This document shows, in pieces, positions 36,333 to 46,507 of a DNA stretch of 64,000 nucleotides (its first letter is position 1; the number at the start of each line of letters is the position of its first letter). The DNA lies in NCBI GenBank assembly GCA_903813345.2, contig CAIIXF020000007.1:19949564-20013563 (forward strand), written 5' to 3'. The stretch comes from Owenia fusiformis. Its lineage: Eukaryota > Annelida > Polychaeta > Sabellida > Oweniidae. The notes below the pieces were generated by a model. That model did not search any database and was not told where the DNA came from. It saw only the letters and a list, made by a program, of their open reading frames with translations. The translations under genes and the position numbers were made by a program.

Positions 36333-36717
36333 ATATACTGTACTCCTGGTATCTTTCGTATGTGATTTAGTTTCGCACTTTTTGCGATTGTGGTAAAATC
36401 ATGAAAATAATCTTCGCGAAATTGTCAATTTAGTCCCCGGGGATTTGTGAAATATTTGCGATTAATAGGATACTAAGTAACAATGTCTGTTACAGTGGTT
36501 TATCAGATCAAATAAACCCAAAAATTACGATGTATTAGACGTTAAGGTGCAGCATGCCGTTGACCAAGATGACATAATAGTTGATGTACTTAGCGTAATT
36601 AGTGAAATTCGTGAAATAGTGTTTTCTCAAAATTCGTGAAATTTTATAGCCACGAAATAGTGTTTTCTCAAAATTCGCGAAATTAAAACTCGCAAATTAA
36701 CTGGTAGTACAGTATAT
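36333..36717. mobile_element. Probable MITE with ATATACTGTACT ends
   Basis: The left end ATATACTGTACTCCTGGT and the right end CTGGTAGTACAGTATAT form ~15-bp inverted repeats. The interior has two copies of a ~33-bp phrase (GAAATAGTGTTTTCTCAAAA plus TTCG[TC]GAAATT). No coding sequence. Confidence 0.5.
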
Positions 36718-37394
36718 AACAACAGTATATATTACTTTCTAAATTATGTAAGATATTTCAATAATGGCTACCCTTATTTGCATATATAATTTTCTCCGAA
36801 ATTAGTCATTTTTGGCAACCAAATTAAATCAATAAAAACCTTAATTTAGTTAATTAGTCAGTAATATTCATTGAACAAAAGCTTACAAGCTTGATATCTG
36901 AATAAATGCGATATTTCAATCATAAAATATACTAAATTGCAATTATGCACTCTATCTAATAAGTTATTCTTGTATATTTTAACAATATCTTATTCAGTTA
37001 CCCTCAAAACACGAGTTTAGACAAACTAATTATGTTGCTATCATTTCAACATTTCAAGATATAGAAAACAATCAATATTTCAATAATGATTTCGATAATG
37101 ATCGCTAATTAGCCGATATTATTTTTCTCCAAACTTAATCTTTGTCCAACCCAGCTAAATCTCTTCAGGAAACCCTTATCGTCACAAATTAACCAAAAAA
37201 CATCGTGTTTTTAACAATTCATAGGTTCCCTAGAGGATGCATATGAGTGACAAATGGACTAATTTATGAGCATTACAAAATGTGTCATTTATTCCTTTGC
37301 TGGCAGAACTGGATCTTACACAAAAAATGACACCCACCTTTTGTAACATAATTTTGGAAATGAGTTGTAATGATTAGCTCTTGGCCAATATATA
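36718..37394. other. Nothing recognised
   Basis: AT-rich sequence between two transposon relics, with no coding frame or repeat end that I can support. Confidence 0.35.
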
Positions 37395-37575
37395 CAGGGT
37401 GACCCAAAAAAAATGCAACCCTCCATTTTTCGAATATTTTTCTTAAATGGAGGTTAATTGCTCTGAAATTTGGCACACAAGGACTTCATTCAATGTGGGA
37501 TCCTCTGGCAAAGTTTCAATAATCATAGTCTTATATTGATAGAGTTATGGTCGTTCCAAAATATGCTCCAAATGT

Positions 37576-38087
37576 CGTCCATTTCCAATGTCAGGTTTTC
37601 GGATGAATTACATTCCCTTCTTTCTGAACATGTAAACTCAAGAAATAATGTGTTCTGGGATCACAAATTCCAGATAAAGTGCTTCACAGGCCCCTACATT
37701 CTGTTAAATGCACAGCTTGGGCTGCCAATTTCCAAACATGAAATCATCTGCCCCTTTTGGTTTGAGGTTGATAATGGCAAGACTGTTACTGTTAACACAC
37801 AGCGCAATATTGGCGTTCCCAGGAAGTTCTAGGCAGTTCTAGAGTGACATAGAGGCTTCAATAGACAAGAACAGTGGTTCTAGAAGGATGGAGCTACTCT
37901 TCACACTTCTAATGATAGCATAGCCCGGCTCACTAGTCATTTCTATGAGAAGATTATCTCTCCTAGGACGGAGGACCCATGGTCATCCCACAGTCTTGAT
38001 CTCAATGCCCCTGACTTCTATATATGGGGTTATTTAAAGGATAATGTGTATGAAAATAACCCTACCGCAATTGCAGAGCTCCAATAA
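37576..38087 (+). pseudogene. Remnant of a mariner-like DDE transposase
   Basis: Reading through stops and frame changes recovers pieces typical of the C-terminal half of such transposases: FTGPYILLNAQ, FWFEVDNGKTVTVN, KDGATLHTSND (position of the second catalytic Asp region, usually DGAxxHT) and HSLDLNAPDFYIWGYLKDNVYENN. The N-terminal DNA-binding half is absent. In-frame stops near 37831 and 37846 prevent expression. Confidence 0.75.
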
Positions 38088-38135
38088 GCAATTGCAGAGC
38101 TCCAATAAGCAATTGCAGAGCTCCAATAAGCAATG
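38067..38135 (+). repeat. 21-bp tandem repeat, three copies
   Basis: GCAATTGCAGAGCTCCAATA(A) is repeated three times, followed by a partial GCAATGG. It lies at the end of the transposase remnant, where the coding phrase for IAELQ was apparently expanded. Confidence 0.9.
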
Positions 38136-38524
38136 GCTGCAAAAATTTGAGCTATACCCATGGTGAAGAATGCATACGTGTTATGAACAATTTTCCTTGA
38201 ACATTGCAAGTTTGTTTTCAGCGAAATTGACGACATCTGGAGCATATTTTGAAACAACCATAACTCTATCAATATAAGACTATGATTATTAAAACTTTGC
38301 CAAAGGATCCCACATAGAATGAAGTCTTTGTGTGCCAAATCTCAGAGCAATTTACCTCCATTTAAGAACAATATTGACGAAATGGAGGGTTGCATTTTTT
38401 TGGGTCACCCTGTATTTGCCCACAGGACCTTTGACAATGTTTGAGATATATATTATAGTTGTATTATAATGGCCTCAAGATAATACCAACACTATCTTGA
38501 ACCTCACATAGGATAACCTCTCTT

Positions 38525-38700
38525 ACAGGCCTCCTAGACTTCCAACAACGCGAACATCAGTTCTGATACCGCGAACTACGTTCCTTGCACTCGAACCACG
38601 AATCTCATATCGCGAACGTGAAATCTTATGTCGCGCACCACCATTTCCTTGTTTCCGAACATATTTCTTGTAACTCGCACAAAGATCCGTTACCGCGAAC
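38525..38700 (+). repeat. Left 176-bp terminal inverted repeat
   Basis: CpG-rich, with subterminal CGCGAAC-type motifs. It is the reverse complement of 43551-43726 with about one substitution. It lies ~240 bp upstream of the zinc-finger start codon, so it could contribute promoter activity. Confidence 0.92.
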
Positions 38701-38943
38701 CACGCATCTGATCGAAAAAAGTCCGTAATTTTGTTCGTATTATTACGCATAAGTAAAATTCCCAGGAGGTGTTTTCATATGGAATTCGGAAGAAATATTT
38801 TCCCAGTTTTCATGCATGTGAATGAATATCCACTCATTGACGATAACAATATTTTCAAGCTCTAGGAAACACAAAATATTGGGACTACCTTGCAATCACG
38901 CGCATTGACATTTTAAGTGAAAGGGCTAGATACACAACAAAAC

Positions 38944-41659
38944 ATGGCTGTGTGGGAGTGTGGAGAGTTCATGAAACTATTGAAAGAAGGTATGTAATAA
39001 CGCAGATGCGAGTAGGTAGTTACCAGTTTCACCACCAGGTGGCTCGTTCGGGTCAGATAGCATGGCGAGTATAGGAGAAAGTTCCCTTTAACTTAAATTA
39101 CATCTGTTTTAGTGGTTCAATTTTCATATAACCCTTATGTATCTAATAGTTATGCAAATTAAAATATGTCCAGTAAACGAAAATGTTATCTGTCCAATAC
39201 AAAAAAAAATATTTCACTTTTTGTGATTTTGTAACATGGGCTCTATGGGGAATCAACCCGAACAAGAAGTCACATTTTCAAAAAAAAAAAAAAATTTCAA
39301 AGTTGATAAACAACTTTCGAAACCATATTTTTAGATGTACTTTTACATGTAGATTTCAAATATGACATCACTTTGACTGAATTTTGAATATTAAATGACG
39401 TAAATCAAGATTATTTCGACTCGCATCTAGTCTATTATGTGTAGGTGTAGAAAAATGGGTCAATGTAAACTGCAACCTGACCCATTGTTGCTACAAGTAA
39501 TTGGCTATACAATAACACATTGTACCCAATAAGAGCCTTGTTGCAGTATGCACAATACGTATTTACAAATACTAAAATAGATATACGAATTGAAATGATC
39601 ATTTCACCCTGCAACAAAATCCTTCAGTTAAGGTACAGTTGAAAAATAACATTTTGGTAAAAATTGCTATACCTGCACATGTTATTTTCTGGTACAAAAT
39701 AAAGTAAGAAGAATGTATCAATTTCCTTGCTTTTTTCAGGAAAGTATCATTACATTATCTTCTTTTAGAATATCTGGTAGGCGTTCAATGGGAACTCCAG
39801 GAAATTCTGATATTTCAGACTTTCTTTTTTTCCACATTTTCTTTCAAAGTTTCCAGACAACACAGGAGCTACCATTAACCCGTTTCCAGGTTTACCAAAA
39901 GTAGACAGTGTAATTATACTTTCCTGAAAAAAGTTAGGAAATACACACATGCCTTCATACTCAATTTTGTACCAGAAAATAACATGTGCAGGTATAGCAA
40001 TTTTTTACCAAAATGTTACTTTCCAGCTGAACCTTAAGAACGCATGCATTTTGTTAGTTTTATTTGTACTTTTTAGTACCACATTTCAAGATATAAGTGT
40101 CTAATTGAATACCTTTTCAGCAGAAGCTGGGGCAGAAGCATATGATAAAATGGAACAACACCACGAAGAAACAAACCCTGCAGTTGAGAAAGGTAATTTA
40201 TGTGTTTTACCTACAGTCCAAGGTGATTCATTATGTTGTTGTCAAGGTGACAACTTGACTGTACAGATTGGAAAAATTGAAATTGATGCTTCGCTATCTT
40301 GACCCTTCCAAAAGGTTTCATTCAAAATATGTTATTTTAGTGATTTCGTTTGTTTTAATCTACATGATATAAAATATGTTGCAATGTGTGAAAATAATTT
40401 TTAAGCATTTAAGAATCGGGTGTTTTTCCTAGAATTAACACTCGATGCTGCGCATCCCATGCAATTTTTGAAAAGCAACACCTTCGAGGAATGGTCAGTT
40501 CACATTTCAATGAATCCAAGGCTAAAGATCTTAATTAATGTAATTTATGAATTGAGGTTTTTGTAATGAAATGTCAAAGCGAATTATTTCAAATAAAGCA
40601 TAGGATAGAGAAAACGTTATTATATTCATGTACCATGATATGAAATTGACGAACTAAATCACTCGAAAGTCCCAAATCCATGCTAACAGGGAAGATAAAA
40701 TGTACTAATCACCAGTTAGGTCTTGTGACGAGACATTAGTACATTTATCTTCCCTGGTAGCTGGGATTATTGGAGTTGAATGGAAAAATGCCGTTATTTT
40801 CCATAAGAACCTGTTGCATTAAATATTGAAATTTAAATTTTGCTTAACTTACTGAGTACATATGGGGTAATGTATATAATAAAACAAAAAGTGACTGCCA
40901 CATTTTTGGTAAATAGTGTAACAATTTTCCCCCCGGGGATATCCTGTCCACTGACATATCCCAAAATCAGAAAAAACAAGTGATACAAAAGAGTTTAGGA
41001 AACTACTGTCTTTCACTGAACTTTTATTTCTTTCTGGTTGCAGCAACTTGGACTTGTGACGAGTGTCCGAAGACTTTCCAAACAAAAAGTGGTTTAGTGC
41101 GGCACCGCAGAAAACATACGGGTGCATACCCCTACCCCTGTGTAGAGTGTCCAAAAGGCTTCCATTCCAAAGTAATGCTTGATGACCACAAAAGGATTCG
41201 ACATGGTGCTCGTCGCTCCTTGTGCCCCTGCTGCAACAAATCAGTATGCTCATACCAAGGACGGAAGCATCATAGTAATCTACATTCAGATGAAATATTT
41301 GAATGCGACCACTGTGATAAAAAATTCAATACACGCCTTTACCTTCAAAGACACATTCTCACCCACTCAGTTACCCATAGTTGTGACATTTGCTTCAAAA
41401 AGTACTCGACCAAAGCACACTTAAAAGATCACATGAGGACACATAACAGTGTATTTTTAAGTGTACCAAGGATGACTGTTCCTTCCAAACAAATTATAAG
41501 AGCTCACTTAAGAGACATTTTGCTACTCATGATTGTTGTCCAACTTTGGTATGTGTAAAGTGTGGGCAGGGAAAAAATCGTAAGGACTTGCTCCACAAAC
41601 ATGAAACCAAATGTAAAGGGGTCCAAACATTGGACTGGGAAGGGGCAGATAAAGTTTAA
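38944..41659 (+). CDS. C2H2 zinc-finger protein, three exons, frameshifted near the 3' end
   Basis: Exon 1 38944-38989 (MAVWECGEFMKLLKE, donor AAG|GTATGT), exon 2 40121-40192 (acidic linker with EAGAEAYDKMEQ), exon 3 from 41044. All junctions are phase 1 and join cleanly. Exon 3 encodes fingers CDECPKTFQTKSGLVRH, CVECPKGF, CPCCNKSV, CDHCDKKFNTRLYLQRH and CDICFKKYSTKAHLKDH. At a T-run (41454-41458) the frame is lost and a stop follows at 41557-41559. In the -1 frame two more finger-like units continue (FKCTKDDCSFQT..., LVCVKCGQGK...) to a TAA at 41657-41659. So the original protein had about seven fingers and this copy has a one-base deletion, or frameshifts. Nucleic-acid binding in the nucleus is inferred from the fingers; the target is unknown. 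It lies inside the 5.2-kb inverted-repeat unit. Confidence 0.72.
39003..39430. mobile_element. ~425-bp MITE, copy B (in intron 1 of the zinc-finger gene)
   Basis: Starts CAGATGCGAGTAGGTAGTTA and ends GACTCGCATCTAG. Full-length similarity to 32371-32794. The terminal inverted repeat AGATGCGAGT is perfect here. It begins only 13 bp after the exon 1 donor. A run of A (~39278) is the main internal difference. Confidence 0.8.
39632..40033. mobile_element. TTAA-flanked palindromic MITE (piggyBac-like)
   Basis: TTAA at 39628-39631 and 40034-40037. The left arm GGTACAGTTGAAAAATAACA, then TTTTGGTAAAAATTGCTATA, is matched by an inverted right arm ending TTTCCAGCTGAACC. The inverted repeats are ~75 bp with a few mismatches. 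No coding. It lies in intron 1 of the zinc-finger gene, 83 bp before exon 2. Confidence 0.85.
40687..40756. repeat. Short hairpin in intron 2 of the zinc-finger gene
   Basis: CAGGGAAGATAAAATGTACT pairs with AGTACATTTATCTTCCCTG across a ~30-bp loop, with one bulged base. It is either a tiny MITE or a structural element. Confidence 0.75.
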
Positions 41660-41753
41660 TGCCAGTTTGTTTGAATTTTGAGATCCATAATTGGCTCACA
41701 TCTTTATATACACTTTACACATACCAAACTTGGACAACAATCATGAGTAGCAA
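41520..41753. repeat. Inverted copy of a zinc-finger segment just 3' of the gene
   Basis: Bases 41520-41562 (TTGCTACTCATGATTGTTGT and onward, inside the sixth finger) recur in reverse complement at 41711-41753 with one mismatch in 43. A transcript through the gene could fold back on itself here. Confidence 0.88.
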
Positions 41754-42019
41754 GATGTGATGGATTTTGTTATTTTTAGTGCAACATTTTATTATTTTGT
41801 ATCTTTTTGAGAAATATTTTATGATTTGGGGGTTTTATGTGCAACATTTTACAATTTCCTTATTTTTTATTGCACCATTAAGGAGGTATCTTATTGCATT
41901 GAGGAGCATTTTGGTTTTAGAAAATACATGGAAGTGCTGCGCCTCAGTGATATCAATGCAGGTAGAGCACTTTTCTTTAGTCATTGGTGATCAAATCGAT
42001 TGCACTGGCTACCAAAAGG

Positions 42020-42484
42020 AACGGTTCGTTTCAGTAACAAAATGTCTGAACGTCGAAAGTACAACTTTTCTTTTTCCTTATTTCACGCGTTGTCGGCAGA
42101 ATTCCCAGAACATTTTTATTACAAACCTGTGTCAGTATCATACGCTTAAGAAAATGTTCATGTTTTGCGAACAAAAAGTTCAGAAGACCACAGAATGGTC
42201 GATTTGATACCTCACTTTTGATACGTAAACGGAAATTCAAAAATAGTTCATTAGATCTGCACTTCTAACCTGTTCCAGTAACTAAAGCGAGATATTAAAT
42301 CTACGATTCTATTGTCTTCTCAACTATTTGTCCCCAAACATGTACATTTCATTAAATGTATGATACTGACACACGTTTGTGATAAAATTTGTCGTGGGAA
42401 TTCTGCCTATGACGCGTGAAATAAGGAAAAATAAAAATCGTACCTTCGAGGTTCTGACATTTTGTTACAGAAACGAACTGTTTG
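42020..42484. repeat. Fold-back repeat, ~125-bp diverged arms
   Basis: The left arm (42020-42143; GGTTCGTTTCAGTAACAAAA, TATTTCACGCG, GTGTCAGTATCATAC) is mirrored by the right arm (42358-42484; GTATGATACTGACAC, CGCGTGAAATA, TTTTGTTACAGAAACGAAC). The spacer is ~210 bp. The short minus-strand open frame over the left arm looks like a by-product. Confidence 0.82.
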
Positions 42485-43281
42485 AATCATAGTTGTATTA
42501 ACTTTATTTTCTCACTCAAAACATTCACAAATAAAAAAGTTTCTATTGAATAACACCAGCAAGTTTTTTGTATATTTAGTATACGATTTTAGATAAAGAT
42601 TTAAAACACACATTTGTTATCACTTTGTTTCTTCTTTTGGCAGTAGTTTAAATAGCCCCTGGAATAATAACATTACAATCGTGGAAATAATAATTTATAA
42701 ATTTATTTGTTGAAAGAAGGTAGGCCTACTAGAACCATACAAGTCCACGCTTCTTGAATGTATTAACTTTGTCCGGCTCCAAATGCTCTATGTTTCGTTT
42801 AATGTTTTATACATTTGAGTTCCAGTTCAGAAGTTATGGCGTTTTGAATTAAAAATCGCGAATTTTGTTTCCAATGTTGAGTCAAGAGTTGTACAAATAC
42901 GAGATACAGCCTGGATGAAGCCAACTTAATGAAAGCCTGCAATAGAAATTACTACTAGAACTATAATCTAAAAATCTACTAAATCTACTAAAAATCTACT
43001 AAAATCTACTTTGTTTTGAAATTTAGACATTAAAAGGCCTAGGGCAAAATCGAGGTCAAATTTATATTTCTTATTTTTATGATTCTCACCCTACACTTTA
43101 AAAATTAACGTGTGAGATATGAAATATGGCCCAATACTTAGTAAATGGAGTTGAAGAAAGCATACGTAAGAACTGTCTAAATGTCTATTTTCAGCTTGAC
43201 TCAGCTTATTCTGGATGAAACAGCTTAAAAAAGTCCAACCACAGCTATCACACACGTCTACACTTTCGTTGTGGTTCTTAC

Positions 43282-43488
43282 ATCTCCTATTACACCACAC
43301 CGTGCGCAGATACTCTCTGATCCCAAAAATGAATGACTGTGGGACGCAGTGCTGTCCTTTGACACATCATTTAAAGCCCTGCCAACTCGGGGCGTGGACG
43401 TTAATCTTGCATGCTTTTCAAAGGAACGAAAGTCCGGCGAAAGCGGAGGAGAAACTGAATTTCGTTTCCTTGTTTCACTCAGTTGCAT
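43282..43488 (-). CDS. Candidate first coding exon pointing inward from the right inverted repeat
   Basis: On the minus strand an ATG at 43488 opens 69 codons (MQLSETRKRNSVSPPLSPDF..., ending ICARCGVIGD) that stop at a GAT|GTAAGA donor, phase 0. Local GC and CpG are high, and the frame starts 62 bp inside the inverted repeat. It has RKR-N-S and SPPLSP, and a Cys pair (CARC) that could begin a zinc-binding motif. No downstream partner exon is identified with confidence, and no family is recognised. It may be the start of the element's second gene, or a chance frame. Confidence 0.3.
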
Positions 43489-43550
43489 ATTGGTATATAA
43501 TAGACATGTAACTTGGAATCCCAAACACCCGGATGTATTATGTACAAATT

Positions 43551-43726
43551 GTTCGCGGTAACGGATCTCTGTGCGAGTTACAAGAAATATGTTCGGAAAC
43601 AAGGAAATGGTGGTGCGCGACATAAGATTTCACGTTCGCGATATGAGATTCGTGGTTCGAGTGCAAGGAACGTAGTTCGCGGTATCAGAACTGATGTTCG
43701 CGTTGTTGGAAGTCTAGGAGGCCTGT
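43551..43726 (-). repeat. Right 176-bp terminal inverted repeat
   Basis: Reverse complement of 38525-38700. It contains repeated GTTCGCGGTA, ACGTTCGCGA and ATGTTCGCG motifs. CTT follows immediately outside. Confidence 0.92.
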
Positions 43727-43793
43727 CTTAGTATCTTTGTTTCTTTTTGCGCAAAATCCTTACCATTTAGTATACCTTTTACTTTACCATATA

Positions 43794-44748
43794 CAGGGTG
43801 TTAAAAAAACGCAACCCAAAGAAATCGCAATATCTTGGAAAATACTAATCCAATTATGTTCATATTTTCGGGAAAGAAAGAAGAGACTGTGTATGTATAG
43901 CCCCTGCTGTTAGTTGTAAAACATGATGTCTTGGACACTAGCTCACAAGACAGTTGTACTAGCAAAATACGAAAAATGTGAATGGAAAATCACTTTATCT
44001 TGGAAAATCACTATCTTGGAAAATACTAATTCAATTATGTTCATTTTTTTCAGGAAAAGAAAGAAGAGACTGTGTATGTATAGCTCCTGTTGTCAGTAAG
44101 TTGTAAAACATGATGCCTTGGATACCTGCTCAAATGACAGTTGTTCTAGGAAAATATAAAACGCAGTCAGAGGTGACTGCCACAGCAATGAAGGGGTCAG
44201 GGGTGACTGCAACCAGAAAAAAATTAAATAACTCCCTAACCCTAGTGTTTTGGCACCTCAGATTTGGCACAAATTATCCTCATTCAATGTGTGGTAAATT
44301 TGTGGAATTTCATCAAAATTACCCCAGGGACTTTACAGTCATGGTCAAAATGCCTTCTTAAGTCTCCCTGAACCAGGGCATTTGACTGCAATTTGAAAGC
44401 ATTTCGACCATTACTGTAAAGTCCCTGAAGTGATTTTGATTTCTCTCTATAGATTTACCATACAGTAAATGAAGATGATTTGTGACAAATTTGAAGAGCC
44501 AAAACACTATGGTTAGGGAGTTATTTAATTTTTTTCTGGTTGCAGTCACCCCTGACTGCGTTTTTAGTATTTTCTTAGTACAACTGTCTTTTGAGAAGGT
44601 GTCTAAGGCATCATGTTTTACAACTAACCATTTACAGGAGCTATTCATACACAGTCTCTTCTTTATTTCCTGAAAATATGAACATAATTGAACTAGTATT
44701 TTTCAAGATATAGCGATTTCTTTGGGTTGCGTTTTTTTGAACACCCTG
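43794..44748. mobile_element. TA-flanked palindromic MITE with CAGGGTG ends
   Basis: TA at 43792-43793 and 44749-44750. The ends are CAGGGTGTTAAAAAAACG with CAACCCAAAGAAATCGC, and the complement. Almost the entire 955 bp pairs as two arms around ~44370, with the phrase CAATTATGTTCAT/AGAAGAGACTGTGTATG duplicated in the left arm. The termini resemble those of the element at 37395, which suggests mobilisation by a related mariner-type enzyme. No coding. Confidence 0.85.
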
Positions 44749-45105
44749 TATATATAATCCAAGAAGAACTGTATTAAGAAAATCAGTTGAATTCTCTTCC
44801 AGTTATTCCATGATAGTCAGACTGATGAATGGACAGCTGCACTATACAATCAATAAAAATTTCTTCAGGGAATAATGAACTTAGCAAAGTTTCTTCACCG
44901 TCATGCCTTATGAATCAAGATGTAGATGTAGTCTGCTCTGATTAGATACAAAGTATATGTTCTCAATAATCAACCACACACAGCTGCTCTGTCAATCTTG
45001 CGTTCATATTCCATTGATTGTGCTGAACTTACTCATTGTATTTAGCTGTTTGTGAGAACTTCTCTGCAGTTACATATAACTGATGGTGCAGTATTATCAA
45101 TCAGC
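44749..45105. other. Nothing recognised
   Basis: Sequence between the mariner-like MITE and the 15-bp minisatellite. No coding frame or repeat terminus found. Confidence 0.35.
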
Positions 45106-45567
45106 TCAAACTGGATCGGCTCAGACTGGATCGGCTCAAACTGGATCGGCTCAAACTGGATCGGCTCAAACTGGATCGGCTCAAACTGGATCGGCTCAAA
45201 CTGGATCGGCTCAAACTGGATCGGCTCAAACTGGATCGGCTCAAACTGGATCGGCTCAAACTGGATCGGCTCAAACTGGATCGGCTCAAACTGGATCGGC
45301 TCAAACTGGATCGGCTCAAACTGGATCGGCTCAAACTGGATCGGCTCAAACTGGATCGGCTCAAACTGGATCGGCTCAAACTGGATCGGCTCAAACTGGA
45401 TCGGCTCAAACTGGATCGGCTCAAACTGGATCGGCTCAAACTGGATCGGCTCAAACTGGATCGGCTCAAACTGGATCGGCTCAAACTGGATCGGCTCAAA
45501 CTGGATCGGCTCAAACTGGATCGGCTCAAACTGGATCGGCTCAAACTGGATCGGCTCAAACTGGATC
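45106..45567 (+). repeat. 15-bp minisatellite, ~31 nearly perfect copies
   Basis: Unit TCAAACTGGATCGGC. All internal copies are identical except the second (CAGACTGG) and the degenerate edges. The 15-bp length makes several frames stop-free on both strands, so long artificial open frames (SNWIG, AQTGS, EPIQF and SSLSR repeats) cross it. Homogeneity shows very recent expansion. Confidence 0.97.
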
Positions 45568-45706
45568 AACACAATGAAATAGGTGAGAATGAGTCCAATG
45601 ACCTGAAATAAGAATAACAACATAATAAGAGAGAGCAAGAGTAACATTATGAATACTAGTACTAGAAAATAGCAACTGACAAATGCTTGAGACTATTTGC
45701 ATTTTG

Positions 45707-45806
45707 GGTAAATGTTAAGGTGGCCATTTTGGATTTTCCGTCCTAAAATCTTGTCTGGTAAATGTTAAGGTGGCCATTTTGGATTTTCCATCCTTAAATC
45801 TTGTCT
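45707..45806 (+). repeat. 50-bp tandem duplication
   Basis: GGTAAATGTTAAGGTGGCCA...CTTGTCT occurs twice in tandem at a 50-bp period with two to three differences. A weaker ~115-bp duplication (CATTCAAGATGGATT / CATTTAAGATGGATT with ATCTTCATTTTTAG) follows at ~46162-46340. Confidence 0.85.
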
Positions 45807-46507
45807 GTTGAGGCTTGTCTACAGGTTTCCAGCCAAACCGTATGAGGGATTCTTATATTTTCAGGGATGTTTATACATTATGAAAGTTTAGAAGAACTGA
45901 TTAGTTTTTGGCCATTCTGGATATGTATTAAGGCAACTATTTTGGATGAGAGTTTAGAACAATTAGGTTTTGGGCATTCTTGGTAAGTGTTAAGGCAGCC
46001 ATGCTACATGCTATATGAGGTACTAGTGACAAGTACTTGATATCCAGCTGTAGCTAGAATTTTAATATATTTTTTATTAGGTCTTTCTATACGAACGGTC
46101 TAGGGCGCCAGAACGAACTCAGCTAGGCGATGACGTCATAACCTTGTGTTTATTCATTTTAGGTCATTCAAGATGGATTGGATCAGACATCTATTTTTTG
46201 CAACATCTTCATTTTTAGTTCATTTTAGACAAATGGGATTGCACACATTTTTGCAATATCTTCATTTAGCCTATAGGTCATTTAAGATGGATTTGATCAT
46301 GCAGACATCTATTTTTGCAGCATCTTCATTTTTAGGTTTTTTAAAAAGGATGGATCGCATATCAATTGTTGTATTTTTTCTCTCCTACTAACATCTACCA
46401 TATGACAAGATGTTCAACCTTGCATGCATTGCCATTATCTTGTGTCTATTTCCAGATAGAAATTGATTAAAATATAAACTTGATATATATATATATTAAC
46501 AATAAAA

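Larger units (their letters stand above)
37395..38412. mobile_element. Tc1/mariner-superfamily element, decayed
   Basis: TA dinucleotides at 37393-37394 and 38413-38414 flank ends CAGGGTGACCCAAAAAAA and its complement. The inverted repeats extend ~190 bp (the left GGCACACAAGGACTTCATTC pairs with the right GAATGAAGTCTTTGTGTGCC). TA duplication plus a DDE transposase remnant place it in the Tc1/mariner group. The central coding part is short and broken, so the copy is dead. Confidence 0.88.
38525..43726. mobile_element. 5.2-kb unit bounded by nearly identical 176-bp inverted repeats, carrying genes
   Basis: Inverted repeats 38525-38700 and 43551-43726 begin ACAGGCCTCCTAGACTTCC and end GTTACCGCGAAC. 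They are complementary at all but about one position. A CTT triplet directly outside each end is a possible 3-bp duplication. Each repeat holds several CGCGAAC/CGAACCACG motifs in a CpG-rich context unlike the AT-rich surroundings. Between them lie a three-exon zinc-finger gene running inward from the left repeat, a candidate exon running inward from the right repeat, and several smaller hairpin elements. This could be a cut-and-paste transposon of unassigned superfamily, or an inverted segmental duplication flanking a host gene. Confidence 0.7.

Noticed and set aside
38523-38750. 75-codon frame across the left inverted repeat (and its twin at 43513-43731)
   Set aside because: Both are the same repeat read in the same sense; the CpG motif repetition explains the openness.
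42031-42240. 69-codon minus-strand frame
   Set aside because: Lies in one arm of the fold-back at 42020-42484 and is not open in the other arm.
43215-43511. Plus-strand frame of 98 codons near the right inverted repeat
   Set aside because: It is mostly opposite the minus-strand candidate exon and lacks a donor or family match.
45106-45567. CRISPR-like direct repeats
   Set aside because: Units are contiguous, with no spacers, and the genome is eukaryotic.
45042-45647. 201-codon minus-strand frame of EPIQF repeats and similar plus-strand frames
   Set aside because: All are produced by the 15-bp minisatellite, which lacks stops in several frames on both strands. No start context, splice signals or unique domain supports coding.
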